Source of the DNA: Polyangia bacterium
GTDB lineage: Bacteria; Myxococcota_A; Polyangia; Nannocystales; Nannocystaceae
Direction: 5' to 3'
Length of the DNA stretch: 64,000 nucleotides
Assembly (NCBI GenBank): GCA_030424595.1
Contig: JAUHWG010000030.1
Span: 1-64,000 of the forward strand
The notes under the pieces were generated by a model, which was not told the DNA's origin, ran no database searches, and saw only the letters and a list, made by a program, of their open reading frames with translations. Position 1 is the stretch's first letter; every line of letters begins with the position of its first letter. A program made the translations under genes and the position numbers. This document shows positions 34,611 to 42,566 of this stretch, piece by piece.

Positions 34611-36280
34611 GCGCTCCAGAAGGACCTTCGGGCGTCGAAGGCTGTGTCGGGGTCGAGGTGGAGCTGGATGATCGTCCGGCCGCGCTCATGGGCCAGGACG
34701 AGCGCCTTCTCCAACGCCTGCCCGGGCTCCTCCTGCGCGCCGCCGACGGCGGCGTAGCTCCAGCCCAGGGCGCCCGCGATGGCGCCGAGATCGGTCGGCG
34801 TCGGGGTGACGAAGAGCTCCTCGAAGGCGGGGTGCTCGCGGACCGGGAGCTGGCGGAAGATCTGACCGCCGCCGTTGTCGATCGCGAGGATCACGAGCGA
34901 GGTCGCCGGGGTGTGGAGGAGCGCCCCGAGATCGTGGGCGAGCGCGAGATCACCGACGACCGCGAGGAGGGGCTGCCCCAGGGCCATCGCCTCGCCGGCC
35001 GCGGTCGCGATCGTCCCGTCGATCCCGTTGACGCCGCGGTTGCACAGCGCCCGTCCGCCGGCGCCGAGGCGGCCGAAGGTGTCGAGATCGCGGATCGACG
35101 AGGAGTTGGCGATGTGGACGTGGGCGCCTGGCCAGGCCGCGAGGGCCCGCGCGAGGATCGGCCCCTCCCAGCGGCCGTGCTCGTCGGCCGTGGCGATGTG
35201 GGACTCGGCGCGGGCGACCTCGTGGGCCCAGCGCTCCCGCCATGCCGCGCTCGCGGGCGGCAGGGTGAGCGCGTCGGCGGTGTCGGCCGGCGCTGCGTCG
35301 ACGGCCAAGCTGGTCTTAAAGCTAGGGTCGCGCCAGGTCCCGCCAGCGCAGATGCGGGCGACCGTGCCGGGGCAGCGGCCGATCCACCGCAGCAGCGGCG
35401 CCGAGACAGGGGCGTCGCAGAACCACAGGACCGCGTCAGGCGTCGGGCCGTCCGGGCGGCGGGCGATCACGTCGCCGGACTGGGTCGCCTGCGGGCGGCA
35501 GGTCGCGAGAATGTCGGCGATCAGGGGCCAGCCGCTGCGCTCGGCGAGGCGGCTGATCGCGTCGCCGAGCGCGGCGGCTTGACCGGCGGCCTGACGGATC
35601 ATCGGCCCGGCGACGATCACCGGGCGCTCGGCCCCGTCAAAGCTCGCGGAGAGCTCCCGTACCTGCTCCGGGTCCAGACGTCGACGGCCGCGGAGCAGCC
35701 GCGGCGGGCGGGCTCCCGGCGGTGGCCTCGTCGGCGGTGTCGTCTCGGGGAGGAGCGGCTTTCGCAGCGGCAGGTTGAGGTGGACGGGCCCCCCCTCGTC
35801 GGCGGTCGCGGCCGAGATCGCCATCGCGATCCGGGCGTCCCAGGGGGTGCGCGGCAGATCCTCGTCGAGCGCGGGCGGCTCGGCGAGCTCGTCGGAGTAG
35901 ACGACGAAGTCGGCGAAGATGTCGCGCTGGGGCATCGTCTGCGGCGCCCCTGCGCGCGCGAGCTCCGGCGGCCGGTCGGCGCTGAGGATCACGAGCGGGA
36001 TCCGATCGCTGTGGGCCTCGCAGATCGCCGGCAGATAGTTGGCGACGGCGCTCCCCGAGGTGCAGCTCAGGATCACCGGCTCGCCGCTCGCCCGGCTGAG
36101 GCCGAGGGCGAAGAAGGCGGCGGCCCGCTCGTCGACGATCACCTCGGTCGTGATCTGCGGGTGCGCGCGGAGGGCGAGGGCGACCGGCGCGTTGCGGTAG
36201 CCGGGCGAGAGGATCGCTCGGCGAGCGCCGCCGCGGACGAGGCCGTCGACCAGGCGGGCGATAAAGTCAGCCTGGCTCAA
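34601..36280 (-). CDS. menD: SEPHCHC synthase
   Basis: I choose the TTG at 36280 (LSQADFIARLVDGLVRGG), which overlaps the menF stop as TTGA and gives a normal 559 residues; the frame is open to an ATG at 36361 inside menF. Features are SPGYRNAPVALAL, the ThDP glutamate in EVIVDERAAAFFALG, TSGSAVANYLPAI, and the ThDP-binding region VVGDLALAHDLGALL with AIDNGGGQIF. It joins 2-oxoglutarate to isochorismate. The central domain holds a Pro/Arg-rich linker. The tight overlaps on both sides show an operon. Confidence 0.94.
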   Translation of the reverse strand: MSQADFIARLVDGLVRGGARRAILSPGYRNAPVALALRAHPQITTEVIVDERAAAFFALGLSRASGEPVILSCTSGSAVANYLPAICEAHSDRIPLVILSADRPPELARAGAPQTMPQRDIFADFVVYSDELAEPPALDEDLPRTPWDARIAMAISAATADEGGPVHLNLPLRKPLLPETTPPTRPPPGARPPRLLRGRRRLDPEQVRELSASFDGAERPVIVAGPMIRQAAGQAAALGDAISRLAERSGWPLIADILATCRPQATQSGDVIARRPDGPTPDAVLWFCDAPVSAPLLRWIGRCPGTVARICAGGTWRDPSFKTSLAVDAAPADTADALTLPPASAAWRERWAHEVARAESHIATADEHGRWEGPILARALAAWPGAHVHIANSSSIRDLDTFGRLGAGGRALCNRGVNGIDGTIATAAGEAMALGQPLLAVVGDLALAHDLGALLHTPATSLVILAIDNGGGQIFRQLPVREHPAFEELFVTPTPTDLGAIAGALGWSYAAVGGAQEEPGQALEKALVLAHERGRTIIQLHLDPDTAFDARRSFWSAWR

Positions 36281-37488
36281 GAGACAGAACCCCCGACAGC
36301 GCTCCCGCTCGCGGCGAGCGAGCGCTTGCAGGTCTCGAGCTTGGCGGCGGTCTCGCGCCACTCCTTCTCCGGCTCGGAGGCGCGGACGATCCCGGCGCCC
36401 GCGTAGATGTAGATCGAGTCGTCGCGCAGGAGCGCCGAGCGGAGGCCGACGACCGCGTGGCCGTCCCCGCGGGCGTTGCTCCAGCCGGTGAAGCCTGCGT
36501 ACCAGCCGCGGTCGCGGGGCTCGTGGGCGGCGATGAAGTCGAGCGCCTCGGCCCTGGGGGTGCCGCCGACCGCCGCGGTCGGGTGGAGGCGGTGGGCGAG
36601 GTCGAAGAGCCCGTTACCGGGGGCGACGCGGCCGCGAAAGCGGGTCTGCCAGTGGTAGAGGTGACCGGCGCGTTTGCTCGTCGGGCCGAGCTTCTCGAGG
36701 CCGAGGCAGACCGGCCCCAGGGCGGACTCGATGCCGTCGACGACCCACTGGTGCTCGCCGCGATCCTTGGGGTTGTCGAGCCCCTCGGGGCGGGCGTGGG
36801 TGCCGGCCAGCGCCTCTGTACGCAGCCAGCCGTCGTCGAGCTCGATCAGGGTCTCCGGGGTGGCGCCGACGAACCATCCGCGATCGCCGAGCTTGATCCC
36901 GAAGGTCACCGCCTCGGGGTTGCTCTGGCGGAGGACCGGCAGGAGCGCGCTCGCGCGCTCGCTGGCCCGCGTGAGCGAGGCGACCTCGCGGCGGGCGAGG
37001 ACCACCTTCTCGGCCGCGCCCGCGCCGATCGCAGCGGTCGCCGCTCGGGTCGCGTCGATCCAGACCTCGACCGGCTCGACCGGCGAGAAGGCGGTCGCCG
37101 GCAGCGCGCGCCAGGGATCGACCGCAGCCGGCGGGCGAGCGGGGCTCATGGGATCGCCGAGGCGCCAGACCTCACCGTCGCCGCGAGAGGCGTAGATCGT
37201 CCGCGGTCGCGCCCGCCAGGCGCCGGGCCAGCCCGCCCACTCGTCACGCCCTGGCTCGCCGGTGAAGGAGCGCCCGCCGACCTCGGAGGGCCACGCCTCG
37301 TCGGTCGACGCCTGCTCGGGCCCAGCGTCGCCGAGGGCGACCACCCGGAGGTCACCGCGGCTCCAGACGAACGCGGTCTCGTCGCTCTGGGCGAGGGGCA
37401 GGTAGTCCCACGCGTCGACGCCTGCGACCCGGGCGACCGGGCGCGATCGTCCTCGCGGGGATCTGTACGGCTGTGCGGCGGCGGTCAT
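36277..37488 (-). CDS. menF: isochorismate synthase
   Basis: The 403-residue protein shows the chorismate-utilising enzyme fold: EKVVLARREVASL with the catalytic lysine, TFGIKLGDRGWFVGATPE, TEALAGTHARP, FDLAHRLHPTAAVGGTPRAEAL, RGWYAGFTGW and YIYAGAGIVRASEPEKEW with the Mg2+ glutamates. It converts chorismate to isochorismate and commits carbon to menaquinone. It heads the minus-strand men operon and is divergent from menB across 85 bp, which contains TATATA-like sequence. Confidence 0.95.
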   Translation of the reverse strand: MTAAAQPYRSPRGRSRPVARVAGVDAWDYLPLAQSDETAFVWSRGDLRVVALGDAGPEQASTDEAWPSEVGGRSFTGEPGRDEWAGWPGAWRARPRTIYASRGDGEVWRLGDPMSPARPPAAVDPWRALPATAFSPVEPVEVWIDATRAATAAIGAGAAEKVVLARREVASLTRASERASALLPVLRQSNPEAVTFGIKLGDRGWFVGATPETLIELDDGWLRTEALAGTHARPEGLDNPKDRGEHQWVVDGIESALGPVCLGLEKLGPTSKRAGHLYHWQTRFRGRVAPGNGLFDLAHRLHPTAAVGGTPRAEALDFIAAHEPRDRGWYAGFTGWSNARGDGHAVVGLRSALLRDDSIYIYAGAGIVRASEPEKEWRETAAKLETCKRSLAASGSAVGGSVS

Positions 37489-37573
37489 TGCTGGATTGCT
37501 GGTCGGCGGCGGGCCCTATATATGGGGCAGGCCGAGCTATCGCAATCAGCGCTCGGCCGAGGACAGGCAGGCT

Positions 37574-38488
37574 ATGGTTTCTGAGACCTTCGATCCCCAA
37601 GCGTGGACCGAGATCACCGATCTCGGCCCTCTCCGCGACATTACGTACCACCGGCACACGGGCGGAAAGACCGTCCGGATCGCCTTCAACCGCCCGGAGG
37701 TGCGCAACGCCTTCCGGCCGGGGACCGTCGACGAGCTCTTTCGTGCTCTGGATCACGCGCGCATGCTCTCCTCGGTCGGCTGCGTGCTCCTCACCGGCAA
37801 TGGGCCCTCCGCGAAGGACGGGGGCTGGGCCTTCTGCTCCGGCGGTGATCAGCGGGTCCGCGGCAAGGACGGCTACAAATACGCCGGCAGCGGGGCGCAG
37901 AGCGAAGGCGCCGAGGGGATCGATCCTGCGCGTCTCGGCCGTCTCCACATCCTCGAGGTCCAGCGCCTGATCCGCTTCATGCCCAAGGTCGTGATCGCGG
38001 TCGTCCCGGGCTGGGCGGTCGGCGGCGGTCACAGCCTCCACGTGGTGTGTGATCTCACCTTGGCCAGCGAGGAGCACGCGAAGTTCCTCCAGACCGACGC
38101 GGACGTCGCCTCCTTCGACGCCGGCTACGGCTCTGCGTATCTCGCGCGGATGGTCGGTCAGAAGCGAGCCCGCGAGATCTTCTTCGTCTCGCGCACCTAC
38201 TCGGCGACCGAGGCTAAGGCGATGGGCATGGTCAACGAGGCGGTCCCCCACGCCGAGCTCGAGCGGACCGCCCTCGAGTGGGCGGCGTCGATCAACAACA
38301 AGAGCCCGACCGCGATCCGGATGCTCAAGCTCGCCTTCAACATGGTCGACGACGGCCTGGTCGGACAGCAGCTCTTCGCCGGCGAGGCGACCCGCCTGGC
38401 CTACGCGACAGATGAGGCGGCGGAGGGACGCGACGCCTTCCTAGAGAAGCGCGACGCCAACTTCCACCCCTTCCCCTGGCACTACTGA
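37574..38488 (+). CDS. menB: 1,4-dihydroxy-2-naphthoyl-CoA synthase
   Basis: The 304-residue crotonase-family protein from ATG 37574 has TYHRHTGGKTVRIAFNRPEV, GGWAFCSGGDQRVRGKDGY, VPGWAVGGGHSLHVVCDLTL, SFDAGYGSAYLARMVGQKRA and a C-terminal FHPFPWHY. It closes the ring of OSB-CoA to give DHNA-CoA. The earlier in-frame start at 37496 lies in the divergent promoter region and is rejected. It is the only men gene apart from the thioesterase read from the plus strand, so it has its own promoter shared back-to-back with menF. Confidence 0.96.
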   Translation: MVSETFDPQAWTEITDLGPLRDITYHRHTGGKTVRIAFNRPEVRNAFRPGTVDELFRALDHARMLSSVGCVLLTGNGPSAKDGGWAFCSGGDQRVRGKDGYKYAGSGAQSEGAEGIDPARLGRLHILEVQRLIRFMPKVVIAVVPGWAVGGGHSLHVVCDLTLASEEHAKFLQTDADVASFDAGYGSAYLARMVGQKRAREIFFVSRTYSATEAKAMGMVNEAVPHAELERTALEWAASINNKSPTAIRMLKLAFNMVDDGLVGQQLFAGEATRLAYATDEAAEGRDAFLEKRDANFHPFPWHY

Positions 38489-38643
38489 CCCTCGGCGGAT
38501 CACCGGCCACGCAGGGGAGCGCGCAGAGGGGCGGGCGCGGGAGAACGCGCGCCCATCCCCGCGGCTCCCCCCGCGCCGCTTGATCGGCTCTAGAGCCGCC
38601 GAGACACTGCCTCGGACGGCTGAGCGTCGAGGAGCGGTGGGTT

Positions 38644-40320
38644 ATGCGTAGGGCGACATTGTGTGCATTCGTGGCGATCACCCTCGGGGCCTGCGGTGAC
38701 GATGTCATCAGCGAGGCCACCGACACCGCAGGGTCGACGACCGACGGGAGCTCGTCGACCAGCGAGGGCTCGACGACCGCGGTCTCGACCTCGAGCTCCA
38801 GCGGTGAGTCCGAGGGGATGACCACGAGCTCCGGGACGACGACCGACGGCGAGACGACGACGACCGAGGGGACGACGACGACGGGAGTGATCACCGACTC
38901 CGGGACGACGACGACGACGACCGGTGACACGACCGGCGACACGACGACGACGACGACGACCGACGGGACGACGACGACCGGCGACGACACGACGACGACC
39001 GGCGACGACACGACGACGACCGGCGATGTCCCGCCCGATCTCGGGCCCTACGACGTCATCGACCTCGAGGCGGGCCAGGGGCATGTCTGCGCGGTGCTCT
39101 TCGGCGGCAAGGTCAAGTGCTGGGGCGGCTACAACAACAGCGGTGACCTCGGCCTCGGCAACACCGACCCCTACGGGACGACGCCCGGGACGATGGGCAA
39201 CAACCTGCCCTTCGTCGACCTCGGCGCCGGCGGCCTCGCCTCGGCGATCACCTCGTACTACCAGGGCTGCGCGATCGTCGAGGGCGGCAAGCTCAAGTGT
39301 TGGGGGCAGGGGACCTTCGGCGCGCTCGGCAGCGGCAGCTCGGAGAGCCTCGGCGACGAGCCCGGGGAGATGGGCGACGCGCTGCCCTTCGTCGACCTCG
39401 GCGTCGGCCGGACCGCGGTCGCGGTCGCCAACGCGGTCTGGACGAGCTGCGCCGTCCTCGACGACGGCACCGCCAAGTGCTGGGGCTGGAACGGCAACGG
39501 CTGGCTCGGTCAGGGCGACAAGAGCAACCGCGGCGATCAGCCCGGGGAGATGGGCGACGCCCTGCCGCCGATCGACCTCGGCGACGGTCTCACGGTGACG
39601 ACCATCGCGATCGACAACAGCCACGCCTGCGCGCTCCTCGACGACGCGACCGTCAAGTGCTGGGGACAGCAGGCGGAGGGCAACCTCGGCAACGGCCAGG
39701 GCGGCTTTGGTGCGGTCGGCGATCAGCCGGGAGAGATGGGCGACGCCCTGCCTCGGCTCGACTTCGGCGACGGCCACACCGTCAAGGCGCTGAGCCTCGG
39801 CGCCCGCCACGGCTGCGTCATCCTCGACGACGATGGGGTCAAGTGCTGGGGCTCGAACCAGTACGGCCAGCTCGGCCTCGGCGACGCTCAAGACCGCGGC
39901 GACGAGCCTGGAGAGATGGGCGACGCGCTGCCCTATGTAGACCTCGGCAAGGGTCGCAGCGCCGTTCAGATCGCCGCCTCCTACTTTCACTCCTGCGCGA
40001 TCCTCGACGACGACTCGCTCAAGTGCTGGGGCCGCAACTTCGGCGGCGCCCTCGGCCAGGGGTCCACGGACAACCTCGGCGACGACCCGGGGGAGATGGG
40101 CGACGCTCTGCCGCCGATCGATCTCGGCGCCGGCCGGACCGCGATCAAGGCGGTGCCCGGGGCGAACTACGCCTGCGCGCTCCTCGACGATTACGGGGTC
40201 AAGTGCTGGGGCGTCGGCGGCAGTCAGGGGGCGCTCGGCTATGAGGATATGGACAATCGCGGCGACGAGCCCGGAGAGATGGGCGACGCGCTGCCCTACG
40301 TCGATCTCGGCAGCGAATAG
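38644..40320 (+). CDS. RCC1/BNR-repeat lipoprotein
   Basis: The 558-residue protein starts MRRATLCAFVAITLGACGDD with lipobox LGAC, then about 115 residues of Thr/Ser/Gly/Asp linker. Seven RCC1-like repeats of 55-60 residues follow, each with CA(V/I)L(D/L)D.....KCWG, GLG/LGQG and the shared tail GDEPGEMGDALP..DLG. Seven blades would close a beta-propeller. Paired cysteines in each blade (HACALLDDATVKCWG) suggest a disulfide per blade, as expected outside the cytoplasm. Regular propellers like this usually bind proteins or glycans. Its partner is unknown. The gene is downstream of menB and abuts dispersed repeat A. Confidence 0.9.
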   Translation: MRRATLCAFVAITLGACGDDVISEATDTAGSTTDGSSSTSEGSTTAVSTSSSSGESEGMTTSSGTTTDGETTTTEGTTTTGVITDSGTTTTTTGDTTGDTTTTTTTDGTTTTGDDTTTTGDDTTTTGDVPPDLGPYDVIDLEAGQGHVCAVLFGGKVKCWGGYNNSGDLGLGNTDPYGTTPGTMGNNLPFVDLGAGGLASAITSYYQGCAIVEGGKLKCWGQGTFGALGSGSSESLGDEPGEMGDALPFVDLGVGRTAVAVANAVWTSCAVLDDGTAKCWGWNGNGWLGQGDKSNRGDQPGEMGDALPPIDLGDGLTVTTIAIDNSHACALLDDATVKCWGQQAEGNLGNGQGGFGAVGDQPGEMGDALPRLDFGDGHTVKALSLGARHGCVILDDDGVKCWGSNQYGQLGLGDAQDRGDEPGEMGDALPYVDLGKGRSAVQIAASYFHSCAILDDDSLKCWGRNFGGALGQGSTDNLGDDPGEMGDALPPIDLGAGRTAIKAVPGANYACALLDDYGVKCWGVGGSQGALGYEDMDNRGDEPGEMGDALPYVDLGSE

Positions 40321-40326
40321 ACCGCG

Positions 40327-40640
40327 CTGCTAGCCCTAACATAAGCGCTGGTGTGCAACCGCCCCCCAGCTTCGCGTAGAAGTGCGTTCAACCCGGACTT
40401 TTGCCGCCCAAGTTCTCGGGCGCGGGTGACGGCTCACCTCCGGCTTGACGACGGGCGGAGCTCGGAGGCTGAAGGGGGCGGGCGAGGGGCGACGAGGCGG
40501 GTCCCTCGCGGACGCGGGTCCTCCCATGCCACGTGCTCGCCACGGGTGAGGCTGAGGTGCTTGAAGAAACAGGTACGCGTGTCTCCGCGCGAGGCACGGG
40601 GGCGAGGCGATCGGGGGCAGGAGCGAGCAATCGCAGAATA
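40327..40640 (-). repeat. dispersed repeat A, copy 2 (inverted)
   Basis: Reverse complement of the element at 383-703. It begins just after the RCC1 gene stop with CTAGCCCTAACATAAGCGCT and continues through GGCGGGCGAGGGGCGACGAG, TGGCATGGGAGG-type and GGTACGCGTGTCTCCGCGCG blocks. The gap from 40640 to 40905 holds no supported gene; the only nearby signal is GGAGGGGGGCGG, the ribosome site of the kinase gene. Confidence 0.75.
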
Positions 40641-40905
40641 TGCGCACTTGAGATCGCGCGTGGACCGAGCAGTGGGCATACCGGCGAGAGTGAGGACATC
40701 CCCTCATTCTTCGCGCCCAGCACTGACCACATGTGCATATCGTGTCACTCTTCTCCACATCGGAGGGGCGCAGGACAGGCCCTCTGGGGCCATGTTTCGG
40801 AGGCCGCCACGCGGCTTGGTCGAGCCTGGCGTAGCTTGACATTCTAGCCTCGGCTCCGACAGGCTCAAAGGGTCGGTGGGTGTGTGGATCATCGGAGGGG
40901 GGCGG

Positions 40906-42405
40906 ATGAACATGGACAGCTCAGGTGAACCTAGCGTCGCGCTCTTTTCAGACGATGCTGCCCTCCTCGACTGGAACTCCGAGTTCGCCGTCGAGCTCGA
41001 GCAGGCGTCAGGGATGTTGGTCCGCGGCGTCGACTACCTGACCCTGGTGGAGGCTGGGCTCGGAGAGGGCGCTTTGGAGGTCACGCGCGAGGGTCTCGGT
41101 GATCCGCGACGCTACCGCTATGTCGTGGATGGCGTCGAGGTCGCAGTCCGCGAGTCGCGGACCGCAGGCGGGGCGATTCTCCGGTTGGCCGCCCCTGTGC
41201 GCGCGGAGACACGGCTGGCCGATGAGCTTCGGATCCTCAGGACGGCGACCGGGGGGCGCGAGGGGCTGGTCCCGCAGGGGTCGCCAGGTCCAGCGGGGCA
41301 AACGTCCGGGATCGCTGTGACGAGCCCCTCGCGCTTCGCCGCGACCGTCAGCCACAAGCTGCGGACGCCGATGCAAGGGGTCCTGGGGATGGCCTCGCTG
41401 CTGCTCCGGACAGAGCTCGACCACACCCAGCGCGCGTACCTCGGCGCGATCGACAGGTCAGGTCGGCTACTCATGAGCCTGATCAACGACATCATCGAGG
41501 TCGCCGAGATGGGCCAGGGAGCGGCGCTCCGGATCGCAGACCTGGATCTGGTCGACCTCGTCGAGGGGGTCGTCGGGCTCTTCGCCGTGCGAGCTCGTGA
41601 CCGCGGCCTTGATCTCCGGATCGCGATCGACCCTGCGGTCCCCCGGGTGATCCGCGGTGACGGGCTCCGTCTCCGCCAGGTCCTGCTGAACATCCTCAGC
41701 AACGCGATCAAGTTCACCTCGCGCGGGTCGATCGAGGCCCGGGTCGGCGTCGACAGGAGCGGCCGAGCCGTCGGCGAGTCGTACGTCCGCTTCGAGATCG
41801 AGGACAGCGGCGCTGGCATCGACCCGGCCGCCGCCCAGGGGCTCTTCGACCGCAGCGATGGTGATGGCTTCGGCCTCACCCGATCACGAGCCTTGGTGGA
41901 GCGGATGGGCGGCCGGATCGGCGTGACCAGCGAACCCGGGGTCGGCTCCACGTTCTGGGTTGAGCTGCCGCTCGCCCGGGAGGAGGTCGCTCCGCCGCCT
42001 AGGGCCCTCACCCTCGACCTTCAGGGCCTTCAGCTCCTGCTCGTCGAGGACAACGAGGTCAACCTCGCGGTCATCGAGGCGTTCGTGGTCAGCGCGGGCG
42101 GGGCCTGTGATGTCGCGACCAGCGGCACCGCGGCGATCAAGGCCTGTGCGCGTAGGTCCTACGACGTCGTGCTCATGGACATTCACATGCAGGGGATGGA
42201 CGGGCTCACGGCGAGCCAGATCATCCGGACGGCCAGGGATCCCGAGGGGCCGCCGATCAAGATCATCGCGATCACGGCCGACGCCCGGCCTGAGGTCCAG
42301 GTCCAGGCCGCTGATGTCGGTATGGACGGGTGGATCGCCAAGCCCTTCCACCGCGATCAGTTGATCCTCGCGATCCGCAGGGCGCTCGGGCGTGGCCCGA
42401 CCTGA
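40906..42405 (+). CDS. hybrid histidine kinase with receiver domain
   Basis: From ATG 40906 the protein is 499 residues. An N-terminal region of about 130 residues resembles a weak PAS sensor. The dimerisation box is SHKLRTPMQGVLGMASLLL, with the usual Glu after the phospho-His replaced by Lys. The ATPase domain has NILSNAIKFT, EDSGAGIDP and GGRIGVTSEPGVGSTFWVEL; the G2-type loop reads DGDGFGLTRS. The receiver domain has LLLVEDNEVN, the phospho-acceptor Asp in DVVLMDIHMQGMDG, and KPF. A strong purine-rich ribosome site lies just upstream. No transmembrane segment is present. A second hybrid kinase follows 161 bp later. Confidence 0.92.
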   Translation: MNMDSSGEPSVALFSDDAALLDWNSEFAVELEQASGMLVRGVDYLTLVEAGLGEGALEVTREGLGDPRRYRYVVDGVEVAVRESRTAGGAILRLAAPVRAETRLADELRILRTATGGREGLVPQGSPGPAGQTSGIAVTSPSRFAATVSHKLRTPMQGVLGMASLLLRTELDHTQRAYLGAIDRSGRLLMSLINDIIEVAEMGQGAALRIADLDLVDLVEGVVGLFAVRARDRGLDLRIAIDPAVPRVIRGDGLRLRQVLLNILSNAIKFTSRGSIEARVGVDRSGRAVGESYVRFEIEDSGAGIDPAAAQGLFDRSDGDGFGLTRSRALVERMGGRIGVTSEPGVGSTFWVELPLAREEVAPPPRALTLDLQGLQLLLVEDNEVNLAVIEAFVVSAGGACDVATSGTAAIKACARRSYDVVLMDIHMQGMDGLTASQIIRTARDPEGPPIKIIAITADARPEVQVQAADVGMDGWIAKPFHRDQLILAIRRALGRGPT

Positions 42406-42566
42406 GATGGGTGGGAGCAGCCTTGGCCTCGTCGGAGCGCAGGGTCCTCGGAGCGCAGGGTCCTCGTCGTGGAGCGTGGGCTCGGAGCGGCGAGCCGAGG
42501 GATCATGTGACTCGCTATCGTGATAGCCTTTTTGTTTAGTGCTTCGTTCGCTACTGTGGAGATACG

